Shown here: piece by piece, positions 42,043 to 50,702 of the stretch | Numbering within the stretch: position 1 is the first letter of the stretch | Layout of the letters: each line of letters starts with the position of its first letter | NCBI RefSeq assembly: GCF_025836975.1 | Contig: NZ_CP107548.1 | Location: forward strand, 3,472,001 to 3,536,000 | Source of the DNA: Pollutimonas sp. M17 | Lineage (GTDB): Bacteria > Pseudomonadota > Gammaproteobacteria > Burkholderiales > Burkholderiaceae_B | Reading direction: 5' to 3' | Length of the DNA: 64,000 nt | Position numbers and translations under genes: made by a program | Notes under the pieces: model-generated | The model's input: the letters and a program-made list of their open reading frames with translations, nothing else | What the model was told of the DNA's origin: nothing | Database searches by the model: none

Positions 42043-42840
42043 CTAGTGGCTGGCGCCGAGGTAGGCCTGGATGACATCCGGATTCCGGCGGACGTCGTCG
42101 GGCATCCCGTCGCCGATTTTCTTGCCGTAGTCCAGCACCACCACGCGGTCCGAGATGTCCATGACGACGCCCATGTCGTGTTCGATCAGCACGATGGTGG
42201 TGCCGTACTCGTCGTTGACGTCCAGAATGAAGCGGCTCATGTCCTGTTTCTCTTCGATGTTCATGCCGGCCATGGGTTCGTCCAGCAACAGGATGCGCGG
42301 TTCCATGGCCAGCGCGCGCCCAAGGTCCACCCGCTTCTGCAGGCCGTAGGGCAGCCGCCCGACCGGTGTCTTGCGGTATGCCTGGATCTCCAGGAAATCG
42401 ATGATGTTCTCGACGAACTCGCGGTGGGCGATCTCTTCGCGTTCGGCCGAGCCCAGGCGGAAGGCCTGGGCCAGTACGCCGCTTTTCATGCGCAGGTTGC
42501 GGCCGGTCATGATGTTGTCCAGCACGCTCATGCCCTTGAACAGGGCCAGGTTCTGAAAGCTGCGTGCTATGCCCATCTCGGCAGCGCGCCTGGAGTTCAT
42601 TTTGGAGAAGCGGACGCCCGACAGTGTGATTTCGCCGTTCTGCGGGGTGTACACGCCATTGATCACGTTCAGCATGGAGCTTTTTCCCGCGCCGTTGGGG
42701 CCGATAATGGCGCGGATTTCATGCTCTTTGACGTCGAAGGAAATATCGGTCAGCGCCTTCACGCCGCCAAAGGCCAGTGAAATATTCTTCAGGTCGAGAA
42801 TCGTGTTCCCGATTCGTTGTTCGCGAGCGCCTTGACTCAT
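42043..42840 (-). CDS. livG: Branched-chain-type ABC transporter ATPase LivG
   Basis: 265-residue ATPase, partner of LivF. Walker A GPNGAGKSS, the LivG-specific stretch SFQNLALFKGMSVLDNIMTGRN, signature-like LPYGLQKRVDLGRAL (first part LPYG in place of LSGG, as in many LivG proteins) and Walker B ILLLDEPMAGMN are all seen. The start overlaps the acyl-CoA synthetase stop by one base (TAATG), so translation is coupled to the enzyme gene. Confidence 0.93.
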   Translation of the reverse strand: MSQGAREQRIGNTILDLKNISLAFGGVKALTDISFDVKEHEIRAIIGPNGAGKSSMLNVINGVYTPQNGEITLSGVRFSKMNSRRAAEMGIARSFQNLALFKGMSVLDNIMTGRNLRMKSGVLAQAFRLGSAEREEIAHREFVENIIDFLEIQAYRKTPVGRLPYGLQKRVDLGRALAMEPRILLLDEPMAGMNIEEKQDMSRFILDVNDEYGTTIVLIEHDMGVVMDISDRVVVLDYGKKIGDGMPDDVRRNPDVIQAYLGASH

Positions 42841-44813
42841 TACGCGGCCTTCTTGGTGTTGGCGGGATAAATCGTAGCGGCGAGGATTTTCAGGTCGGCG
42901 GAGATCTTGCCGGATCGGCCATCCTCGAACTTCACCTCTGTTTCGATGAACTGATTGCCCTTGCCCTGGAACAGGGCGTCGACCAGGACTGCATATTTCT
43001 GGGCAATGAAGGCGCGGCGCACCTTGCGGGTACGGGTGAGCTCGTCATCGTCGGGGTCGAGTTCTTTATGCAGAATCAGGAAACGCGATATCTGGGAACC
43101 CGCCAACTGGGGGTCGGTGGCCAGGTCGGCATTGACCTGGCTGACGCAATCGCGGATAAGCTCGTAGACCTCGGGCTTGCTGGCCAGGTCGGTGTAGCCT
43201 GCATAAGGCAGCCCGCGCCGCTCGGCCCAGTTGCCCACGGCTTCAAGGTCGATATTGATGAAGGCGCATACCTCGGGCATATTGGCGCCGAAGGCCACGG
43301 CCTCTTTGATGTGCTGGAAGAACTTCAGTTTGTTTTCAATGTACTTGGGTGCAAACAGGCTGCCGTCGGCCAGCTTGCCGACATCCTTGGCCCGGTCGAT
43401 GATCTTCAGTTGGCCGTCGGTGTCCAGGTAGCCTGCATCGCCGGTGCGATACCAGCCGTCGGGCGTGTACGATTCGGCCGTGGCCTCGGGATTGCGGTAG
43501 TAGCCCTTGAACATGCCGGGGCTTTTTATCTGTATCTCGCCATTTTCAGACACCCGGATGTCCACGCCTTTGACGGGCGGGCCCACGGTATCGGAGCGGA
43601 CCTGGCCGTCGGACTGGACGCAGACGAACACCGAGGTCTCGGTGGAGCCGTACAGCTGCTTCAGATTGATGCCTATGGACCGGTAGAACACGAACAGATC
43701 CGGGCCTATGGCTTCGCCGGCCGTATACGCAATGCGCACACGGCTCATGCCCAGCGCATTGCGCAAGGGCCCATAGACCATGAAGTTGCCCAATGCATAC
43801 TTGAACCGGTCCCAGGCACCGACCGTGGGATCCTTGTCGAGTATGCGCACGCCCACGCGGCGGGCCAGCCGCATGAAGGCATGGAACAGCTTGCGCTTGA
43901 TGGCGCTGGCGTCTTCCATGCGTATCATGACGTGGGTCAGCAGCCCTTCGAGCACGCGCGGCGGGGCGAAGTAGTAGGTGGGCCCGATGTCGTGCATGTC
44001 GATGGAGACGGTTTCGGGCGATTCCGGATGGTTCACGGTGAAACCCGTAACCAGGAACTGCGTGTATGAAAACATGTTCTGGCCGATCCAGGCCGGCGGC
44101 AGATAGGCCAGGACATCTTCCCGGTCGGTCAGGTTTTCGAGTTCCTGTATGGCCAGGGCGCGATCGATGAGCGCATGGTGCGACAGCATCACGCCCTTGG
44201 GCTTGCCCGTGGTGCCGGAGGTATAGAACATGGCGGCCGCGTCGCCCGGCTTGATCGCGGCAATGACCTGGTCGACGAAAGCAGGATGGGCCGAGGCGTG
44301 TTCGCGGCCCCGTTCCAGCAAGCCCTCGAAAGCCAGCAGCCGGTCTTCCTGGTAGTTGCGCAAGCCGCGCGGATCGTCGTACACGATAAAGGACAGGTCC
44401 TGGCAGCGGTCCGAAACCTCGAGCATCTTGTCGACCTGCTCCTGGTCTTCGACAATGGCGACGCGCACCTGGGCGTCTTGCAGGACATAGAGCATTTCCT
44501 GGGCCACGGCGTCTTGGTAGAGCGGCACGGGGATGGCTCCGATGGCCTGCGCAGCCATCATGGACAGGTATAGGCGGGGCCGATTCTCGCCTACAATGGC
44601 GACGTGCTCGCCGGGGCGCACGCCCAGGGCCGCAAGGCCGTTGGCCAGCGCGCGCACCTGCCGCTCGACGTCGGACCAGGTCAAGGTTTGCCATATGCCC
44701 AGGTCCTTCTCGCGCATGGCGGGGCGGGCGCCGCGCACTTTGGCGTGATGCAGCACCAGGGCGGGGAACGTTCCCGGCACCGCCGATGTTTGCGTAGGCA
44801 GGTCTTGCGCCAC
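42840..44813 (-). CDS. AMP-dependent acyl-CoA synthetase (long-chain fatty-acid ligase type)
   Basis: 657-residue adenylating ligase: phosphate-binding loop FYTSGTTGKPKGV, YGSTETSVF, GWYRTGDAGYLDTDGQLKIIDRAKD (adenylate-binding Asp and hinge), and TRTRKVRRAF with the C-terminal lysine region. It makes acyl-CoA from a free acid, ATP and CoA. The start is taken as GTG at 44813 because a perfect GAAGGAGA lies just upstream; the longer frame has no good start. It is the first gene of an operon with an LIV-type transporter and a PaaK-like ligase. Long-chain or aromatic acid is possible. Confidence 0.9.
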   Translation of the reverse strand: MAQDLPTQTSAVPGTFPALVLHHAKVRGARPAMREKDLGIWQTLTWSDVERQVRALANGLAALGVRPGEHVAIVGENRPRLYLSMMAAQAIGAIPVPLYQDAVAQEMLYVLQDAQVRVAIVEDQEQVDKMLEVSDRCQDLSFIVYDDPRGLRNYQEDRLLAFEGLLERGREHASAHPAFVDQVIAAIKPGDAAAMFYTSGTTGKPKGVMLSHHALIDRALAIQELENLTDREDVLAYLPPAWIGQNMFSYTQFLVTGFTVNHPESPETVSIDMHDIGPTYYFAPPRVLEGLLTHVMIRMEDASAIKRKLFHAFMRLARRVGVRILDKDPTVGAWDRFKYALGNFMVYGPLRNALGMSRVRIAYTAGEAIGPDLFVFYRSIGINLKQLYGSTETSVFVCVQSDGQVRSDTVGPPVKGVDIRVSENGEIQIKSPGMFKGYYRNPEATAESYTPDGWYRTGDAGYLDTDGQLKIIDRAKDVGKLADGSLFAPKYIENKLKFFQHIKEAVAFGANMPEVCAFINIDLEAVGNWAERRGLPYAGYTDLASKPEVYELIRDCVSQVNADLATDPQLAGSQISRFLILHKELDPDDDELTRTRKVRRAFIAQKYAVLVDALFQGKGNQFIETEVKFEDGRSGKISADLKILAATIYPANTKKAA

Positions 44814-44817
44814 GGTG

Positions 44818-44825
44818 TCTCCTTC
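44818..44825 (-). promoter_or_regulatory. Ribosome binding site fixing the GTG start of the acyl-CoA synthetase
   Basis: GAAGGAGA on the minus strand, 4 nt before GTG at 44811-44813. It is the strongest site near any candidate start of this gene and argues against the 98-codon longer frame. Confidence 0.8.
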
Positions 44826-44979
44826 AGCCGGTTTTCTGGCCCTCTTTTCGAGGTTTATGGTTAAAGTGTATCCAGCCGCGTTAGCGTTATTGTCATTCAG
44901 TTGAATGCAAAGGTATAGGCTAGAACAACCCCCAACTGTCACGAATATGACATTCCTGCTTTTTCTAGGGTAAATCCTC

Positions 44980-45654
44980 ATGCTCGCCAAAGACTCCCTG
45001 CACGACGCCGCGGCGTGGTTCGGCTTGCTCACCGCCGAACAGCAGGACCGCGTGCAGCGGGACGTCGCGGTGACGCAGTACGCCGCCGGGGCCATGATCG
45101 AGCGCAAAGGCGAAAAGGCCTATGCCTGGATAGGCGTGCTGAGCGGATTGGTGAAGGTCTCGGTCGGGAATTCCGACGGAAAGATGGCGTCGCTGACCGG
45201 CGTGCCCGCCGGCGGATGGATAGGCGAAGGCTCCCTGCTCAAGTGCGAATCGCGCAAGTACGACGTGGTCGCCCTGCGCGACTCGGCCATCGTCCGGCTG
45301 CCCGTGGCCACCTTCAACTGGCTGCTGGACAGCAGCATACCGTTCAACCGCTACCTGCTGCATCAATTGAACGAACGCGTGGGCCAGTTCATCGGCAAGG
45401 CGGAGTACGACCGCCTGCTGGCGCCCGACGCCCGCGTGGCCCGCTGCCTGGCGGAGCTCTTCAACCCACTGCTCTACCCTGGCAAGGGCATGCGCCTGGA
45501 CATTACCCAAGAGGAAATCGGCTATCTGGCGCGCATATCGCGCCAACGCACCAACCAGGCGCTAAGAACGCTGGAAGCGGCCCAGTTGCTCAAGGTGGAA
45601 TACGGCGCCGTCCAGGTGCTGAACCTGGAAGGACTGAAGCATTACGGGATGTAG
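44980..45654 (+). CDS. Crp/Fnr family transcriptional regulator
   Basis: 224-residue regulator with an N-terminal cyclic-nucleotide-binding-like beta barrel (about 10-125), a long dimer helix and a C-terminal Crp-type winged helix (about 150-218; ITQEEIGYLARISRQRTNQALRTLE). The barrel lacks an evident cAMP-binding RS pair and the N-terminal cysteine set of Fnr, so the signal is unknown. It is divergent from the acyl-CoA synthetase/LIV operon with 166 bp between starts, which makes that operon the likely target. Confidence 0.88.
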   Translation: MLAKDSLHDAAAWFGLLTAEQQDRVQRDVAVTQYAAGAMIERKGEKAYAWIGVLSGLVKVSVGNSDGKMASLTGVPAGGWIGEGSLLKCESRKYDVVALRDSAIVRLPVATFNWLLDSSIPFNRYLLHQLNERVGQFIGKAEYDRLLAPDARVARCLAELFNPLLYPGKGMRLDITQEEIGYLARISRQRTNQALRTLEAAQLLKVEYGAVQVLNLEGLKHYGM

Positions 45655-45709
45655 GCGGCCCGGTAAAAAAGGGACCGCCATTCATTCCTTCGCAATGCCC
45701 ACAACGATC

Positions 45710-46222
45710 TCAAATGGAAAGCCTCAGCTTCTGATCCATCGAAAAGCGGCCGCTGCCCCGCACGGCGATATAGAGGGCCAGGAACCCCATCAACACGGGG
45801 AATTCGATGCCGCGATCAATCCAGGGCCAGGTAGGGCCAAGCGCATAGCTGATGCCTACCATTTGCAGGGCAATCAAGAAAGCCACGGGGCGCGCCCATA
45901 AGCCAAGCGCCAGCATGATGGCGCCGATGGTTTCCAGCAGCATGACCAGGAATGCCAGCTGTGGCGCGAACGGCAAGCCCATGACGTTCTGGATCAGGTT
46001 TATGGAGCCGCCCATCGGGTCCGCCATGGAACCATGGGATGTCCGCAAGGCCTTGGGTACGCCATGGGTGAACATGACGGCCCCGAAGGCAAAACGCAGC
46101 ATTGCATACAGGACAGGTTCCGCGCGGGCATAAAGTGCGCCCAATGCAGGGAACAGCAAGCGCGGGCGGGGCGCCCCTGTCTCGTCGGAAGATATCTCAG
46201 GTGTGGCGTGTAATGTTTCCAT
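45710..46222 (-). CDS. DoxX family membrane protein
   Basis: 170-residue inner-membrane protein with four hydrophobic helices and DoxX-type patches (MLRFAFGAVMFTHGVPKAL, LVMLLETIGAIMLALGLWARPVAFLIALQMVGISY, FPVLMGFLALYIAVRG). DoxX proteins are linked to thiol and redox stress in some bacteria; no fixed activity. Met at 46222 is preferred over an upstream Met that lacks a ribosome site. Last gene of the SDR-SDR-DUF1097-DoxX operon. Confidence 0.85.
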   Translation of the reverse strand: METLHATPEISSDETGAPRPRLLFPALGALYARAEPVLYAMLRFAFGAVMFTHGVPKALRTSHGSMADPMGGSINLIQNVMGLPFAPQLAFLVMLLETIGAIMLALGLWARPVAFLIALQMVGISYALGPTWPWIDRGIEFPVLMGFLALYIAVRGSGRFSMDQKLRLSI

Positions 46223-46287
46223 CTTGCAAGTCCTTGAAAGGAATGTGGGGGACAAAAGGCCCCGACCCGGCTCATGCCTGCTCCTGG

Positions 46288-46779
46288 TCAGTGGGCCGTG
46301 GCCCGCTGGATCCGTTTCTGCAGCGAATGGGCAAGGAATGCGGCTGTTGCACCCACCGTCGCGGCCAGGGCCAGCATCCCGAAGGCGGTGAACGACGGGG
46401 GCTGATGCGAGGCGAAGTACGCCACCAGGCCCAGGAAGAAGCCCAGCAGGTTGTTGAACACCGGCGCCCTGGCCAATGACAGCGCAATGATGGTGATGGC
46501 GAACACCACGGCACTGATGGCATAGCTGCCCAGGACGGGGGTCGATACTTCCACCGCCTGGGCCGCGGCAACCCCCAGGATGATGCCGATCAGCACGCAG
46601 GCCAGGTTGACCGCCCCCTGCTTCAAGTTAAGCCCGCGGGTGAAGAAGGAGATCCAGCCGACGAACATCGCCCATACGGGCACCTCGAATGCCATCACGC
46701 TGAGTGTCGCAGCCGACGATGCGATGACTGACTCGCCGATCACCACTTTCAGATGGGTGGAAAATGCGTTACTGGCCAT
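46288..46779 (-). CDS. DUF1097 family membrane protein
   Basis: 163-residue protein with five or so hydrophobic helices (starting near 15) and the DUF1097-type sequence PVWAMFVGWISFFTRG followed by helix-rich C-terminus. Function unknown. The start overlaps the SDR stop by 11 bp, indicating coupling with the enzyme genes. Probably inner membrane. Confidence 0.75.
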   Translation of the reverse strand: MASNAFSTHLKVVIGESVIASSAATLSVMAFEVPVWAMFVGWISFFTRGLNLKQGAVNLACVLIGIILGVAAAQAVEVSTPVLGSYAISAVVFAITIIALSLARAPVFNNLLGFFLGLVAYFASHQPPSFTAFGMLALAATVGATAAFLAHSLQKRIQRATAH

Positions 46780-47695
46780 GGCCGGCCTCCATTGACAGGG
46801 CATTGAGCCGCGGCGACAGAAGGTCCGACAGCCCTATACGGCGCAGGAACTCCGCCCGGATACGATCCGCTACGGCATTGACCTCTTCGCAGCCATCGCG
46901 CGATGGGTCGACATGCACTCGGAACGGGCGGCGGCCATAGGGCCGGTCCACGATGTCCACCATCGCCTGGGCCACCGCTGAAACATCGGCATCTTCCGGT
47001 TCGCATGCGGCCAGGCCCGCCAAGACCTCTTGCTCGAATCCGGCATAGGCGCCCTGGGCGTAAGTCCGCTCGCGCCCGATGTCGGCCGGGCGGCCGCTAT
47101 GCGCAAAATGATTGGTGCCTTGGGTGAACGCGCCAGGGACGAGGATGGATGTCTCGATACCCCAGCGGGCCAGTTCCCCCGCGTAGCTGACCGCCAAGGC
47201 ATCCATCGCCGCCTTTGCCGCGAAGTATGGGGCCAAATAGGGAGGCGTGCCGCCGCGGTGGCTGCTGCTGCCAACCCACAGTACCAGCCCCCGGCCCTGC
47301 TTGCGCAGTTGCGGTAGCGCGGCACGGTTGACGCGCTGCGTACCGATGACATTCACGTCGTAAAGTTGTGCGTACTGCTCGGGCGTAAAGGCTTCCGCCG
47401 GCCCAAACACCATATGTCCGGCGTTTTGGACCAGCACATCCAGCCGCCCTTGCGCCGCAATGACATGATCGACCGCCGCTTGCGCCGAGGCATCCGACTG
47501 CACATCCAGCTCAACCGCATGCAGTGCTACCTTGTGGCGGGCCGCATGGGCGTGCAAGGCCTCCACCTGTCGGGCATTTCGCCCCTGGGCGTCACGGATG
47601 CCGGCATAGACAATATGGCCCGCCGCGGCCAGGGCACGCGCACTCAGCGCGCCAAAGCCGCTGGAGGCACCGGTAATCAAAATCGTATAGCTCAT
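46769..47695 (-). CDS. SDR family oxidoreductase (2)
   Basis: 308-residue short-chain dehydrogenase/reductase: cofactor motif TGASSGFG (8-15), NAG at the end of strand 4 (VQNAGHM), catalytic Tyr-Lys in YFAAK, and a Ser in WVGSSSHRGG. The C-terminal extension beyond the usual 250 residues may bind substrate. Substrate unknown. Second gene of a LysR-linked operon, 36 bp after the other SDR gene. Confidence 0.9.
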   Translation of the reverse strand: MSYTILITGASSGFGALSARALAAAGHIVYAGIRDAQGRNARQVEALHAHAARHKVALHAVELDVQSDASAQAAVDHVIAAQGRLDVLVQNAGHMVFGPAEAFTPEQYAQLYDVNVIGTQRVNRAALPQLRKQGRGLVLWVGSSSHRGGTPPYLAPYFAAKAAMDALAVSYAGELARWGIETSILVPGAFTQGTNHFAHSGRPADIGRERTYAQGAYAGFEQEVLAGLAACEPEDADVSAVAQAMVDIVDRPYGRRPFRVHVDPSRDGCEEVNAVADRIRAEFLRRIGLSDLLSPRLNALSMEAGHGQ

Positions 47696-47731
47696 AAGCC
47701 ATCTCCTGCTGAAGTTGAAAGGAGGCTGCGC

Positions 47732-48493
47732 TCAGGCAAACCCGCCATTGGCACGTATGACCTGGGAATTGATCCAGCCCCCATCGGCGCCAACCAGGAA
47801 GGACACAACGCTTGCGATGTCTCCGGGCTGCCCAAGGCGTTCCAAAGGAGCGGCCTTGCTGAGCTGGACCACCTGTTCACCGGTCTTGCCTTCCAGGAAC
47901 AGCTCGGTGGCGACCGGGCCCGGAGCCACCGCATTGACCGTGATGTTCCGGCCGCGCAACTCGTTGGCCAGCACATGCACCAGGCCCTCGACACCTGCCT
48001 TGGCCGCTATGTAGGGTCCGTACTGAGGAAAGGACTTGGCAATCACGCTGGTGGAAAGCGCCACGATGCGGCCGCCGGTGTTCACGTGCCGAGCCGCATG
48101 GGCCAGCACCAGAAAGGCGCCGCGCAGGTTGGTCTGGATGGTACGGTCGAATAGCTCGATGCTGTCGGGAACGATAGGGGCCAGCGGCATCGCGCCGGCG
48201 CTGTGCACGACGGCGCCGATGTTGCCGAAGGCCTCCTGTGCGGTGGCAAAGAGCCGACGCACGTCGTCGGCCTGGGATACGTCCGCTTGTACGGCAATCG
48301 CTTCCCCGCCCGCCGCCTGGATGGCTGAAACGGCTTCCTGCGCCTTGGTCGCGTTTCCCGCGTAGTTGACGGCGACCTTGAAGCCGTCCGCTGCCAGGCG
48401 CAGAGCGATCTCGCGCCCGATGCCGCGAGAGGCTCCGGTAACGATGGCGGTCTTAATGGGCAATGCTGCGATAGACGACTGACTGGTGATCAT
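47732..48493 (-). CDS. SDR family oxidoreductase (1)
   Basis: 253-residue classical SDR: cofactor motif TGASRGIG (about 18-25), NYAG as start of strand 2 end (favours NADP), HSAG, STSVIAKSF with the catalytic Ser, and YIAAK for the Tyr-Lys pair, then the family end NGGFA. The 253-residue form from Met 48493 is taken because upstream residues lack homology. First gene of the operon and divergent from the LysR gene. Confidence 0.92.
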   Translation of the reverse strand: MITSQSSIAALPIKTAIVTGASRGIGREIALRLAADGFKVAVNYAGNATKAQEAVSAIQAAGGEAIAVQADVSQADDVRRLFATAQEAFGNIGAVVHSAGAMPLAPIVPDSIELFDRTIQTNLRGAFLVLAHAARHVNTGGRIVALSTSVIAKSFPQYGPYIAAKAGVEGLVHVLANELRGRNITVNAVAPGPVATELFLEGKTGEQVVQLSKAAPLERLGQPGDIASVVSFLVGADGGWINSQVIRANGGFA

Positions 48494-48579
48494 GATGGTT
48501 TCCTTGGTAAGTAGGGCCAAGCTTTGTGTTGACGCCACGGAAGCCATGATGACGATTGATTGCGGATGGATAAATGGGT

Positions 48580-48596
48580 TTAAATTAGCTAGTTAA
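48580..48596. promoter_or_regulatory. Candidate LysR box between the SDR operon and its LysR gene
   Basis: TTAA-N9-TTAA with the palindromic core TAGCTA, in an AT-rich stretch 29 bp before the LysR start. LysR proteins bind T-N11-A type sites; this fits the form only loosely. Confidence 0.35.
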
Positions 48597-48624
48597 TTCA
48601 AAAGCAATCAACAATTGGACCGCC

Positions 48625-49563
48625 ATGGACCGTTTCGATGCCTTGCAGCTCTTTACCCGGATCGTGGAACTCGGCAGTTTTACCGAAGCGGCAAGCGTGC
48701 TGGATATCCCGCGCGCCACGGCAACGCATGCAATCAAGGAGCTCGAGAAGCGGCTTGGCGCGCGCCTGCTGGATCGCACCACACGGCAGGTCAAGCCCAC
48801 CCTGGATGGGCAGGCCTTCTACGAACGCAGCAAGCGCGTCCTGGCAGAACTGGAAGACGCGGAAACCTCGCTGAGCACCCACATCGCCAATCCCCATGGG
48901 ACGTTGCGGCTGGATCTTCATGGGGCGCATGCAACGATGATCATCCTCCCGCGCATCGGCGAGTTCCGGGAACGTTACCCCCAGGTCGATGTCGTCATCA
49001 GCAGCGGCGACCGCCTGGTGGACCTGATCAGGGAAGGCATCGACTGCGTGGTGCGGGCGGGCCGGCCACGCGACTCATCGCTGGTGGTCAGAAGACTGGC
49101 GGACATGCCCGAGATCATCTGCGCCAGCCCCGAATACCTGGCTCGGCATGGCACTCCCCGGCATCCGCGCGAATTGGCGGAGCACCAGGGGATCGGCTTC
49201 TTCGCCCGCGGCAATGACAGCCGCTATCCTTTCACCATCGTCATGGATGAAGAGGTGGCGGAATTCGAGGCGAGCGGCTGGATCTCGGTCAGCGACGCCG
49301 AGTGCTACACGAGCGCGGCACTCGCTGGCTGCGGGCTGATCCAAGTCCCCCGTTTCCGCCTGGAAGCGCATTTGCGGTCCGGACGCCTGGTCCAGGTCCT
49401 GCCTGAATGGAGCTGCCCCGACCTGCCCGTCTGCGCACTCTATCCCTTCCATCGACAGCTTTCGCCCAGGGTGCGCGTATTCATCGATTGGGCCCGCGAC
49501 ATATACAGCGAAAAATTCGGCCCGCTTGCACCATCCAGCCAGCCACCCGCGCAGCCGAGATGA
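48625..49563 (+). CDS. LysR family transcriptional regulator (divergent from SDR operon)
   Basis: 312-residue regulator: winged helix 1-60 (FDALQLFTRIVELGSFTEAASVLDIPRATATHAIKELEKRLG) and LysR substrate-binding domain (about 90-295). It is divergent from the SDR operon, with 131 bp between starts, and likely controls it. The helix-turn-helix type (RATATHAIKELE) is that of the large LysR group regulating SDR/oxidoreductase genes. Confidence 0.92.
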   Translation: MDRFDALQLFTRIVELGSFTEAASVLDIPRATATHAIKELEKRLGARLLDRTTRQVKPTLDGQAFYERSKRVLAELEDAETSLSTHIANPHGTLRLDLHGAHATMIILPRIGEFRERYPQVDVVISSGDRLVDLIREGIDCVVRAGRPRDSSLVVRRLADMPEIICASPEYLARHGTPRHPRELAEHQGIGFFARGNDSRYPFTIVMDEEVAEFEASGWISVSDAECYTSAALAGCGLIQVPRFRLEAHLRSGRLVQVLPEWSCPDLPVCALYPFHRQLSPRVRVFIDWARDIYSEKFGPLAPSSQPPAQPR

Positions 49564-49564
49564 A

Positions 49565-49592
49565 ACAAAACGGACGCCCCGAAGGGCGTCCG
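49565..49592 (-). terminator. Terminator of the Bug (3) gene
   Basis: 9-bp stem CGGACGCCC / GGGCGTCCG with a 4-nt loop, followed on the minus strand by TTTTGTTTCA. Located directly after the LysR stop; it may act on both strands but the T-run favours the minus strand. Confidence 0.8.
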
Positions 49593-49611
49593 CTGCGGTT
49601 CCGCAAGGCGA

Positions 49612-50577
49612 TCAATCCAGCTTGATGCCCGCCTTCTTGATGACGTCGGCCCATTCGCCGCGCTGCGCTTCGGCATAGGCCTTGAAGTCGCTGGCTGTCA
49701 TGGGCAGGGGCTCCACGCCCATGGCGCGGATCTTGGTGGCGACATCGGACGATTTCAAGACCGCCTGAAGGTCGGCGCTTAGCTTGTCGACGACCTCGGC
49801 CGGCAGGCCGGCGGGGCCGACCAGGCCTTGCCAGGCATAGGCGGTAAAGTTCTGGACGCCCGCTTCAGCCATGGTGGGCACATTGGGCAGCAGGTCGATG
49901 CGCTTGGGCGTGGCGACCGCCAGCACGCGCAGCTTGCCCGCCTTGATGTTGGATTGCGCTGCGGCCGAATCGACGAAGCCAAGGCTGACCTGCCCGCCCA
50001 GGATGTCTTGCAGCGCGGGGGCGGCGCCCTTGTAGGGAACATGGGTGATATTGACACCCGCGCGCTGCTTGAACATCTCGAGGGCCAGATGGTGGGGCGA
50101 GCCCGCGCCCGCCGAGGCGGAGGTAAGCTTGCCCGGCTCCTTGCGCGCGGCCTCGAGGACATCGTCGAGCGACTTGAAGGGCGAATCGTCCTTCACGGCC
50201 AGCATGAGGGGAAAGCGCGCCAGGCCGCCGACATAGGTGAACTTGGCGGGATCGTATTGCAGCGAGGAATACAGGGACGGATTGAAGGCCAGCGTGCCGG
50301 AATCGGCCGTGCCGACCACATAGCCGTCGGGCTTGGCGGCCTGCACGAAGCTGGCGCCGATGATCGTCGCCGCGCCGGGCTTGTTCTCGACCACGACCGT
50401 CTGCCCAAGCGATTTCTCAAGGCCCGAAGCCACCAGCCGGCCTATGACGTCGGAGCCGCCGCCCGCCGGATACGGAATGACCCACTGGACGGCCCGCTCG
50501 GGCCAGGAGGCTGCCTGGGACATGCCGGCCAGCCCCAGCAAAGAGGCCGCCACCAGGCCCTTAAATAGTTTAGACAT
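49612..50577 (-). CDS. Bug/TctC family periplasmic solute-binding protein (3)
   Basis: 321-residue binding protein: signal peptide MSKLFKGLVAASLLGLAGMSQA, then SWPERAVQWVIPYPAGGGSDVIGRL, VVVENKPGAAT and PDGYVVG. The Met at 50577 starts the signal peptide; 19 upstream codons are excluded. It is an orphan with its own terminator. Located between the LysR gene and cysN but showing no link to sulfur genes. Ligand unknown. Confidence 0.92.
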   Translation of the reverse strand: MSKLFKGLVAASLLGLAGMSQAASWPERAVQWVIPYPAGGGSDVIGRLVASGLEKSLGQTVVVENKPGAATIIGASFVQAAKPDGYVVGTADSGTLAFNPSLYSSLQYDPAKFTYVGGLARFPLMLAVKDDSPFKSLDDVLEAARKEPGKLTSASAGAGSPHHLALEMFKQRAGVNITHVPYKGAAPALQDILGGQVSLGFVDSAAAQSNIKAGKLRVLAVATPKRIDLLPNVPTMAEAGVQNFTAYAWQGLVGPAGLPAEVVDKLSADLQAVLKSSDVATKIRAMGVEPLPMTASDFKAYAEAQRGEWADVIKKAGIKLD

Positions 50578-50702
50578 GAATGATTGCTCCGTGAAATGTA
50601 TAAGCGAAGAATTTTTACGCTTGCGATTATGCAACGGATCAAGTCATTTTCAAATACGGAGATTCCCCTTCCCGCCCGCCTGCCGCGCCGGCGAGTATCG
50701 CG

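Noticed and set aside
44814-45107. 98-codon upstream extension of the acyl-CoA synthetase
   Set aside because: It runs over the divergent Crp/Fnr gene start and its promoter; the GTG at 44813 has a perfect ribosome site and starts the homology.
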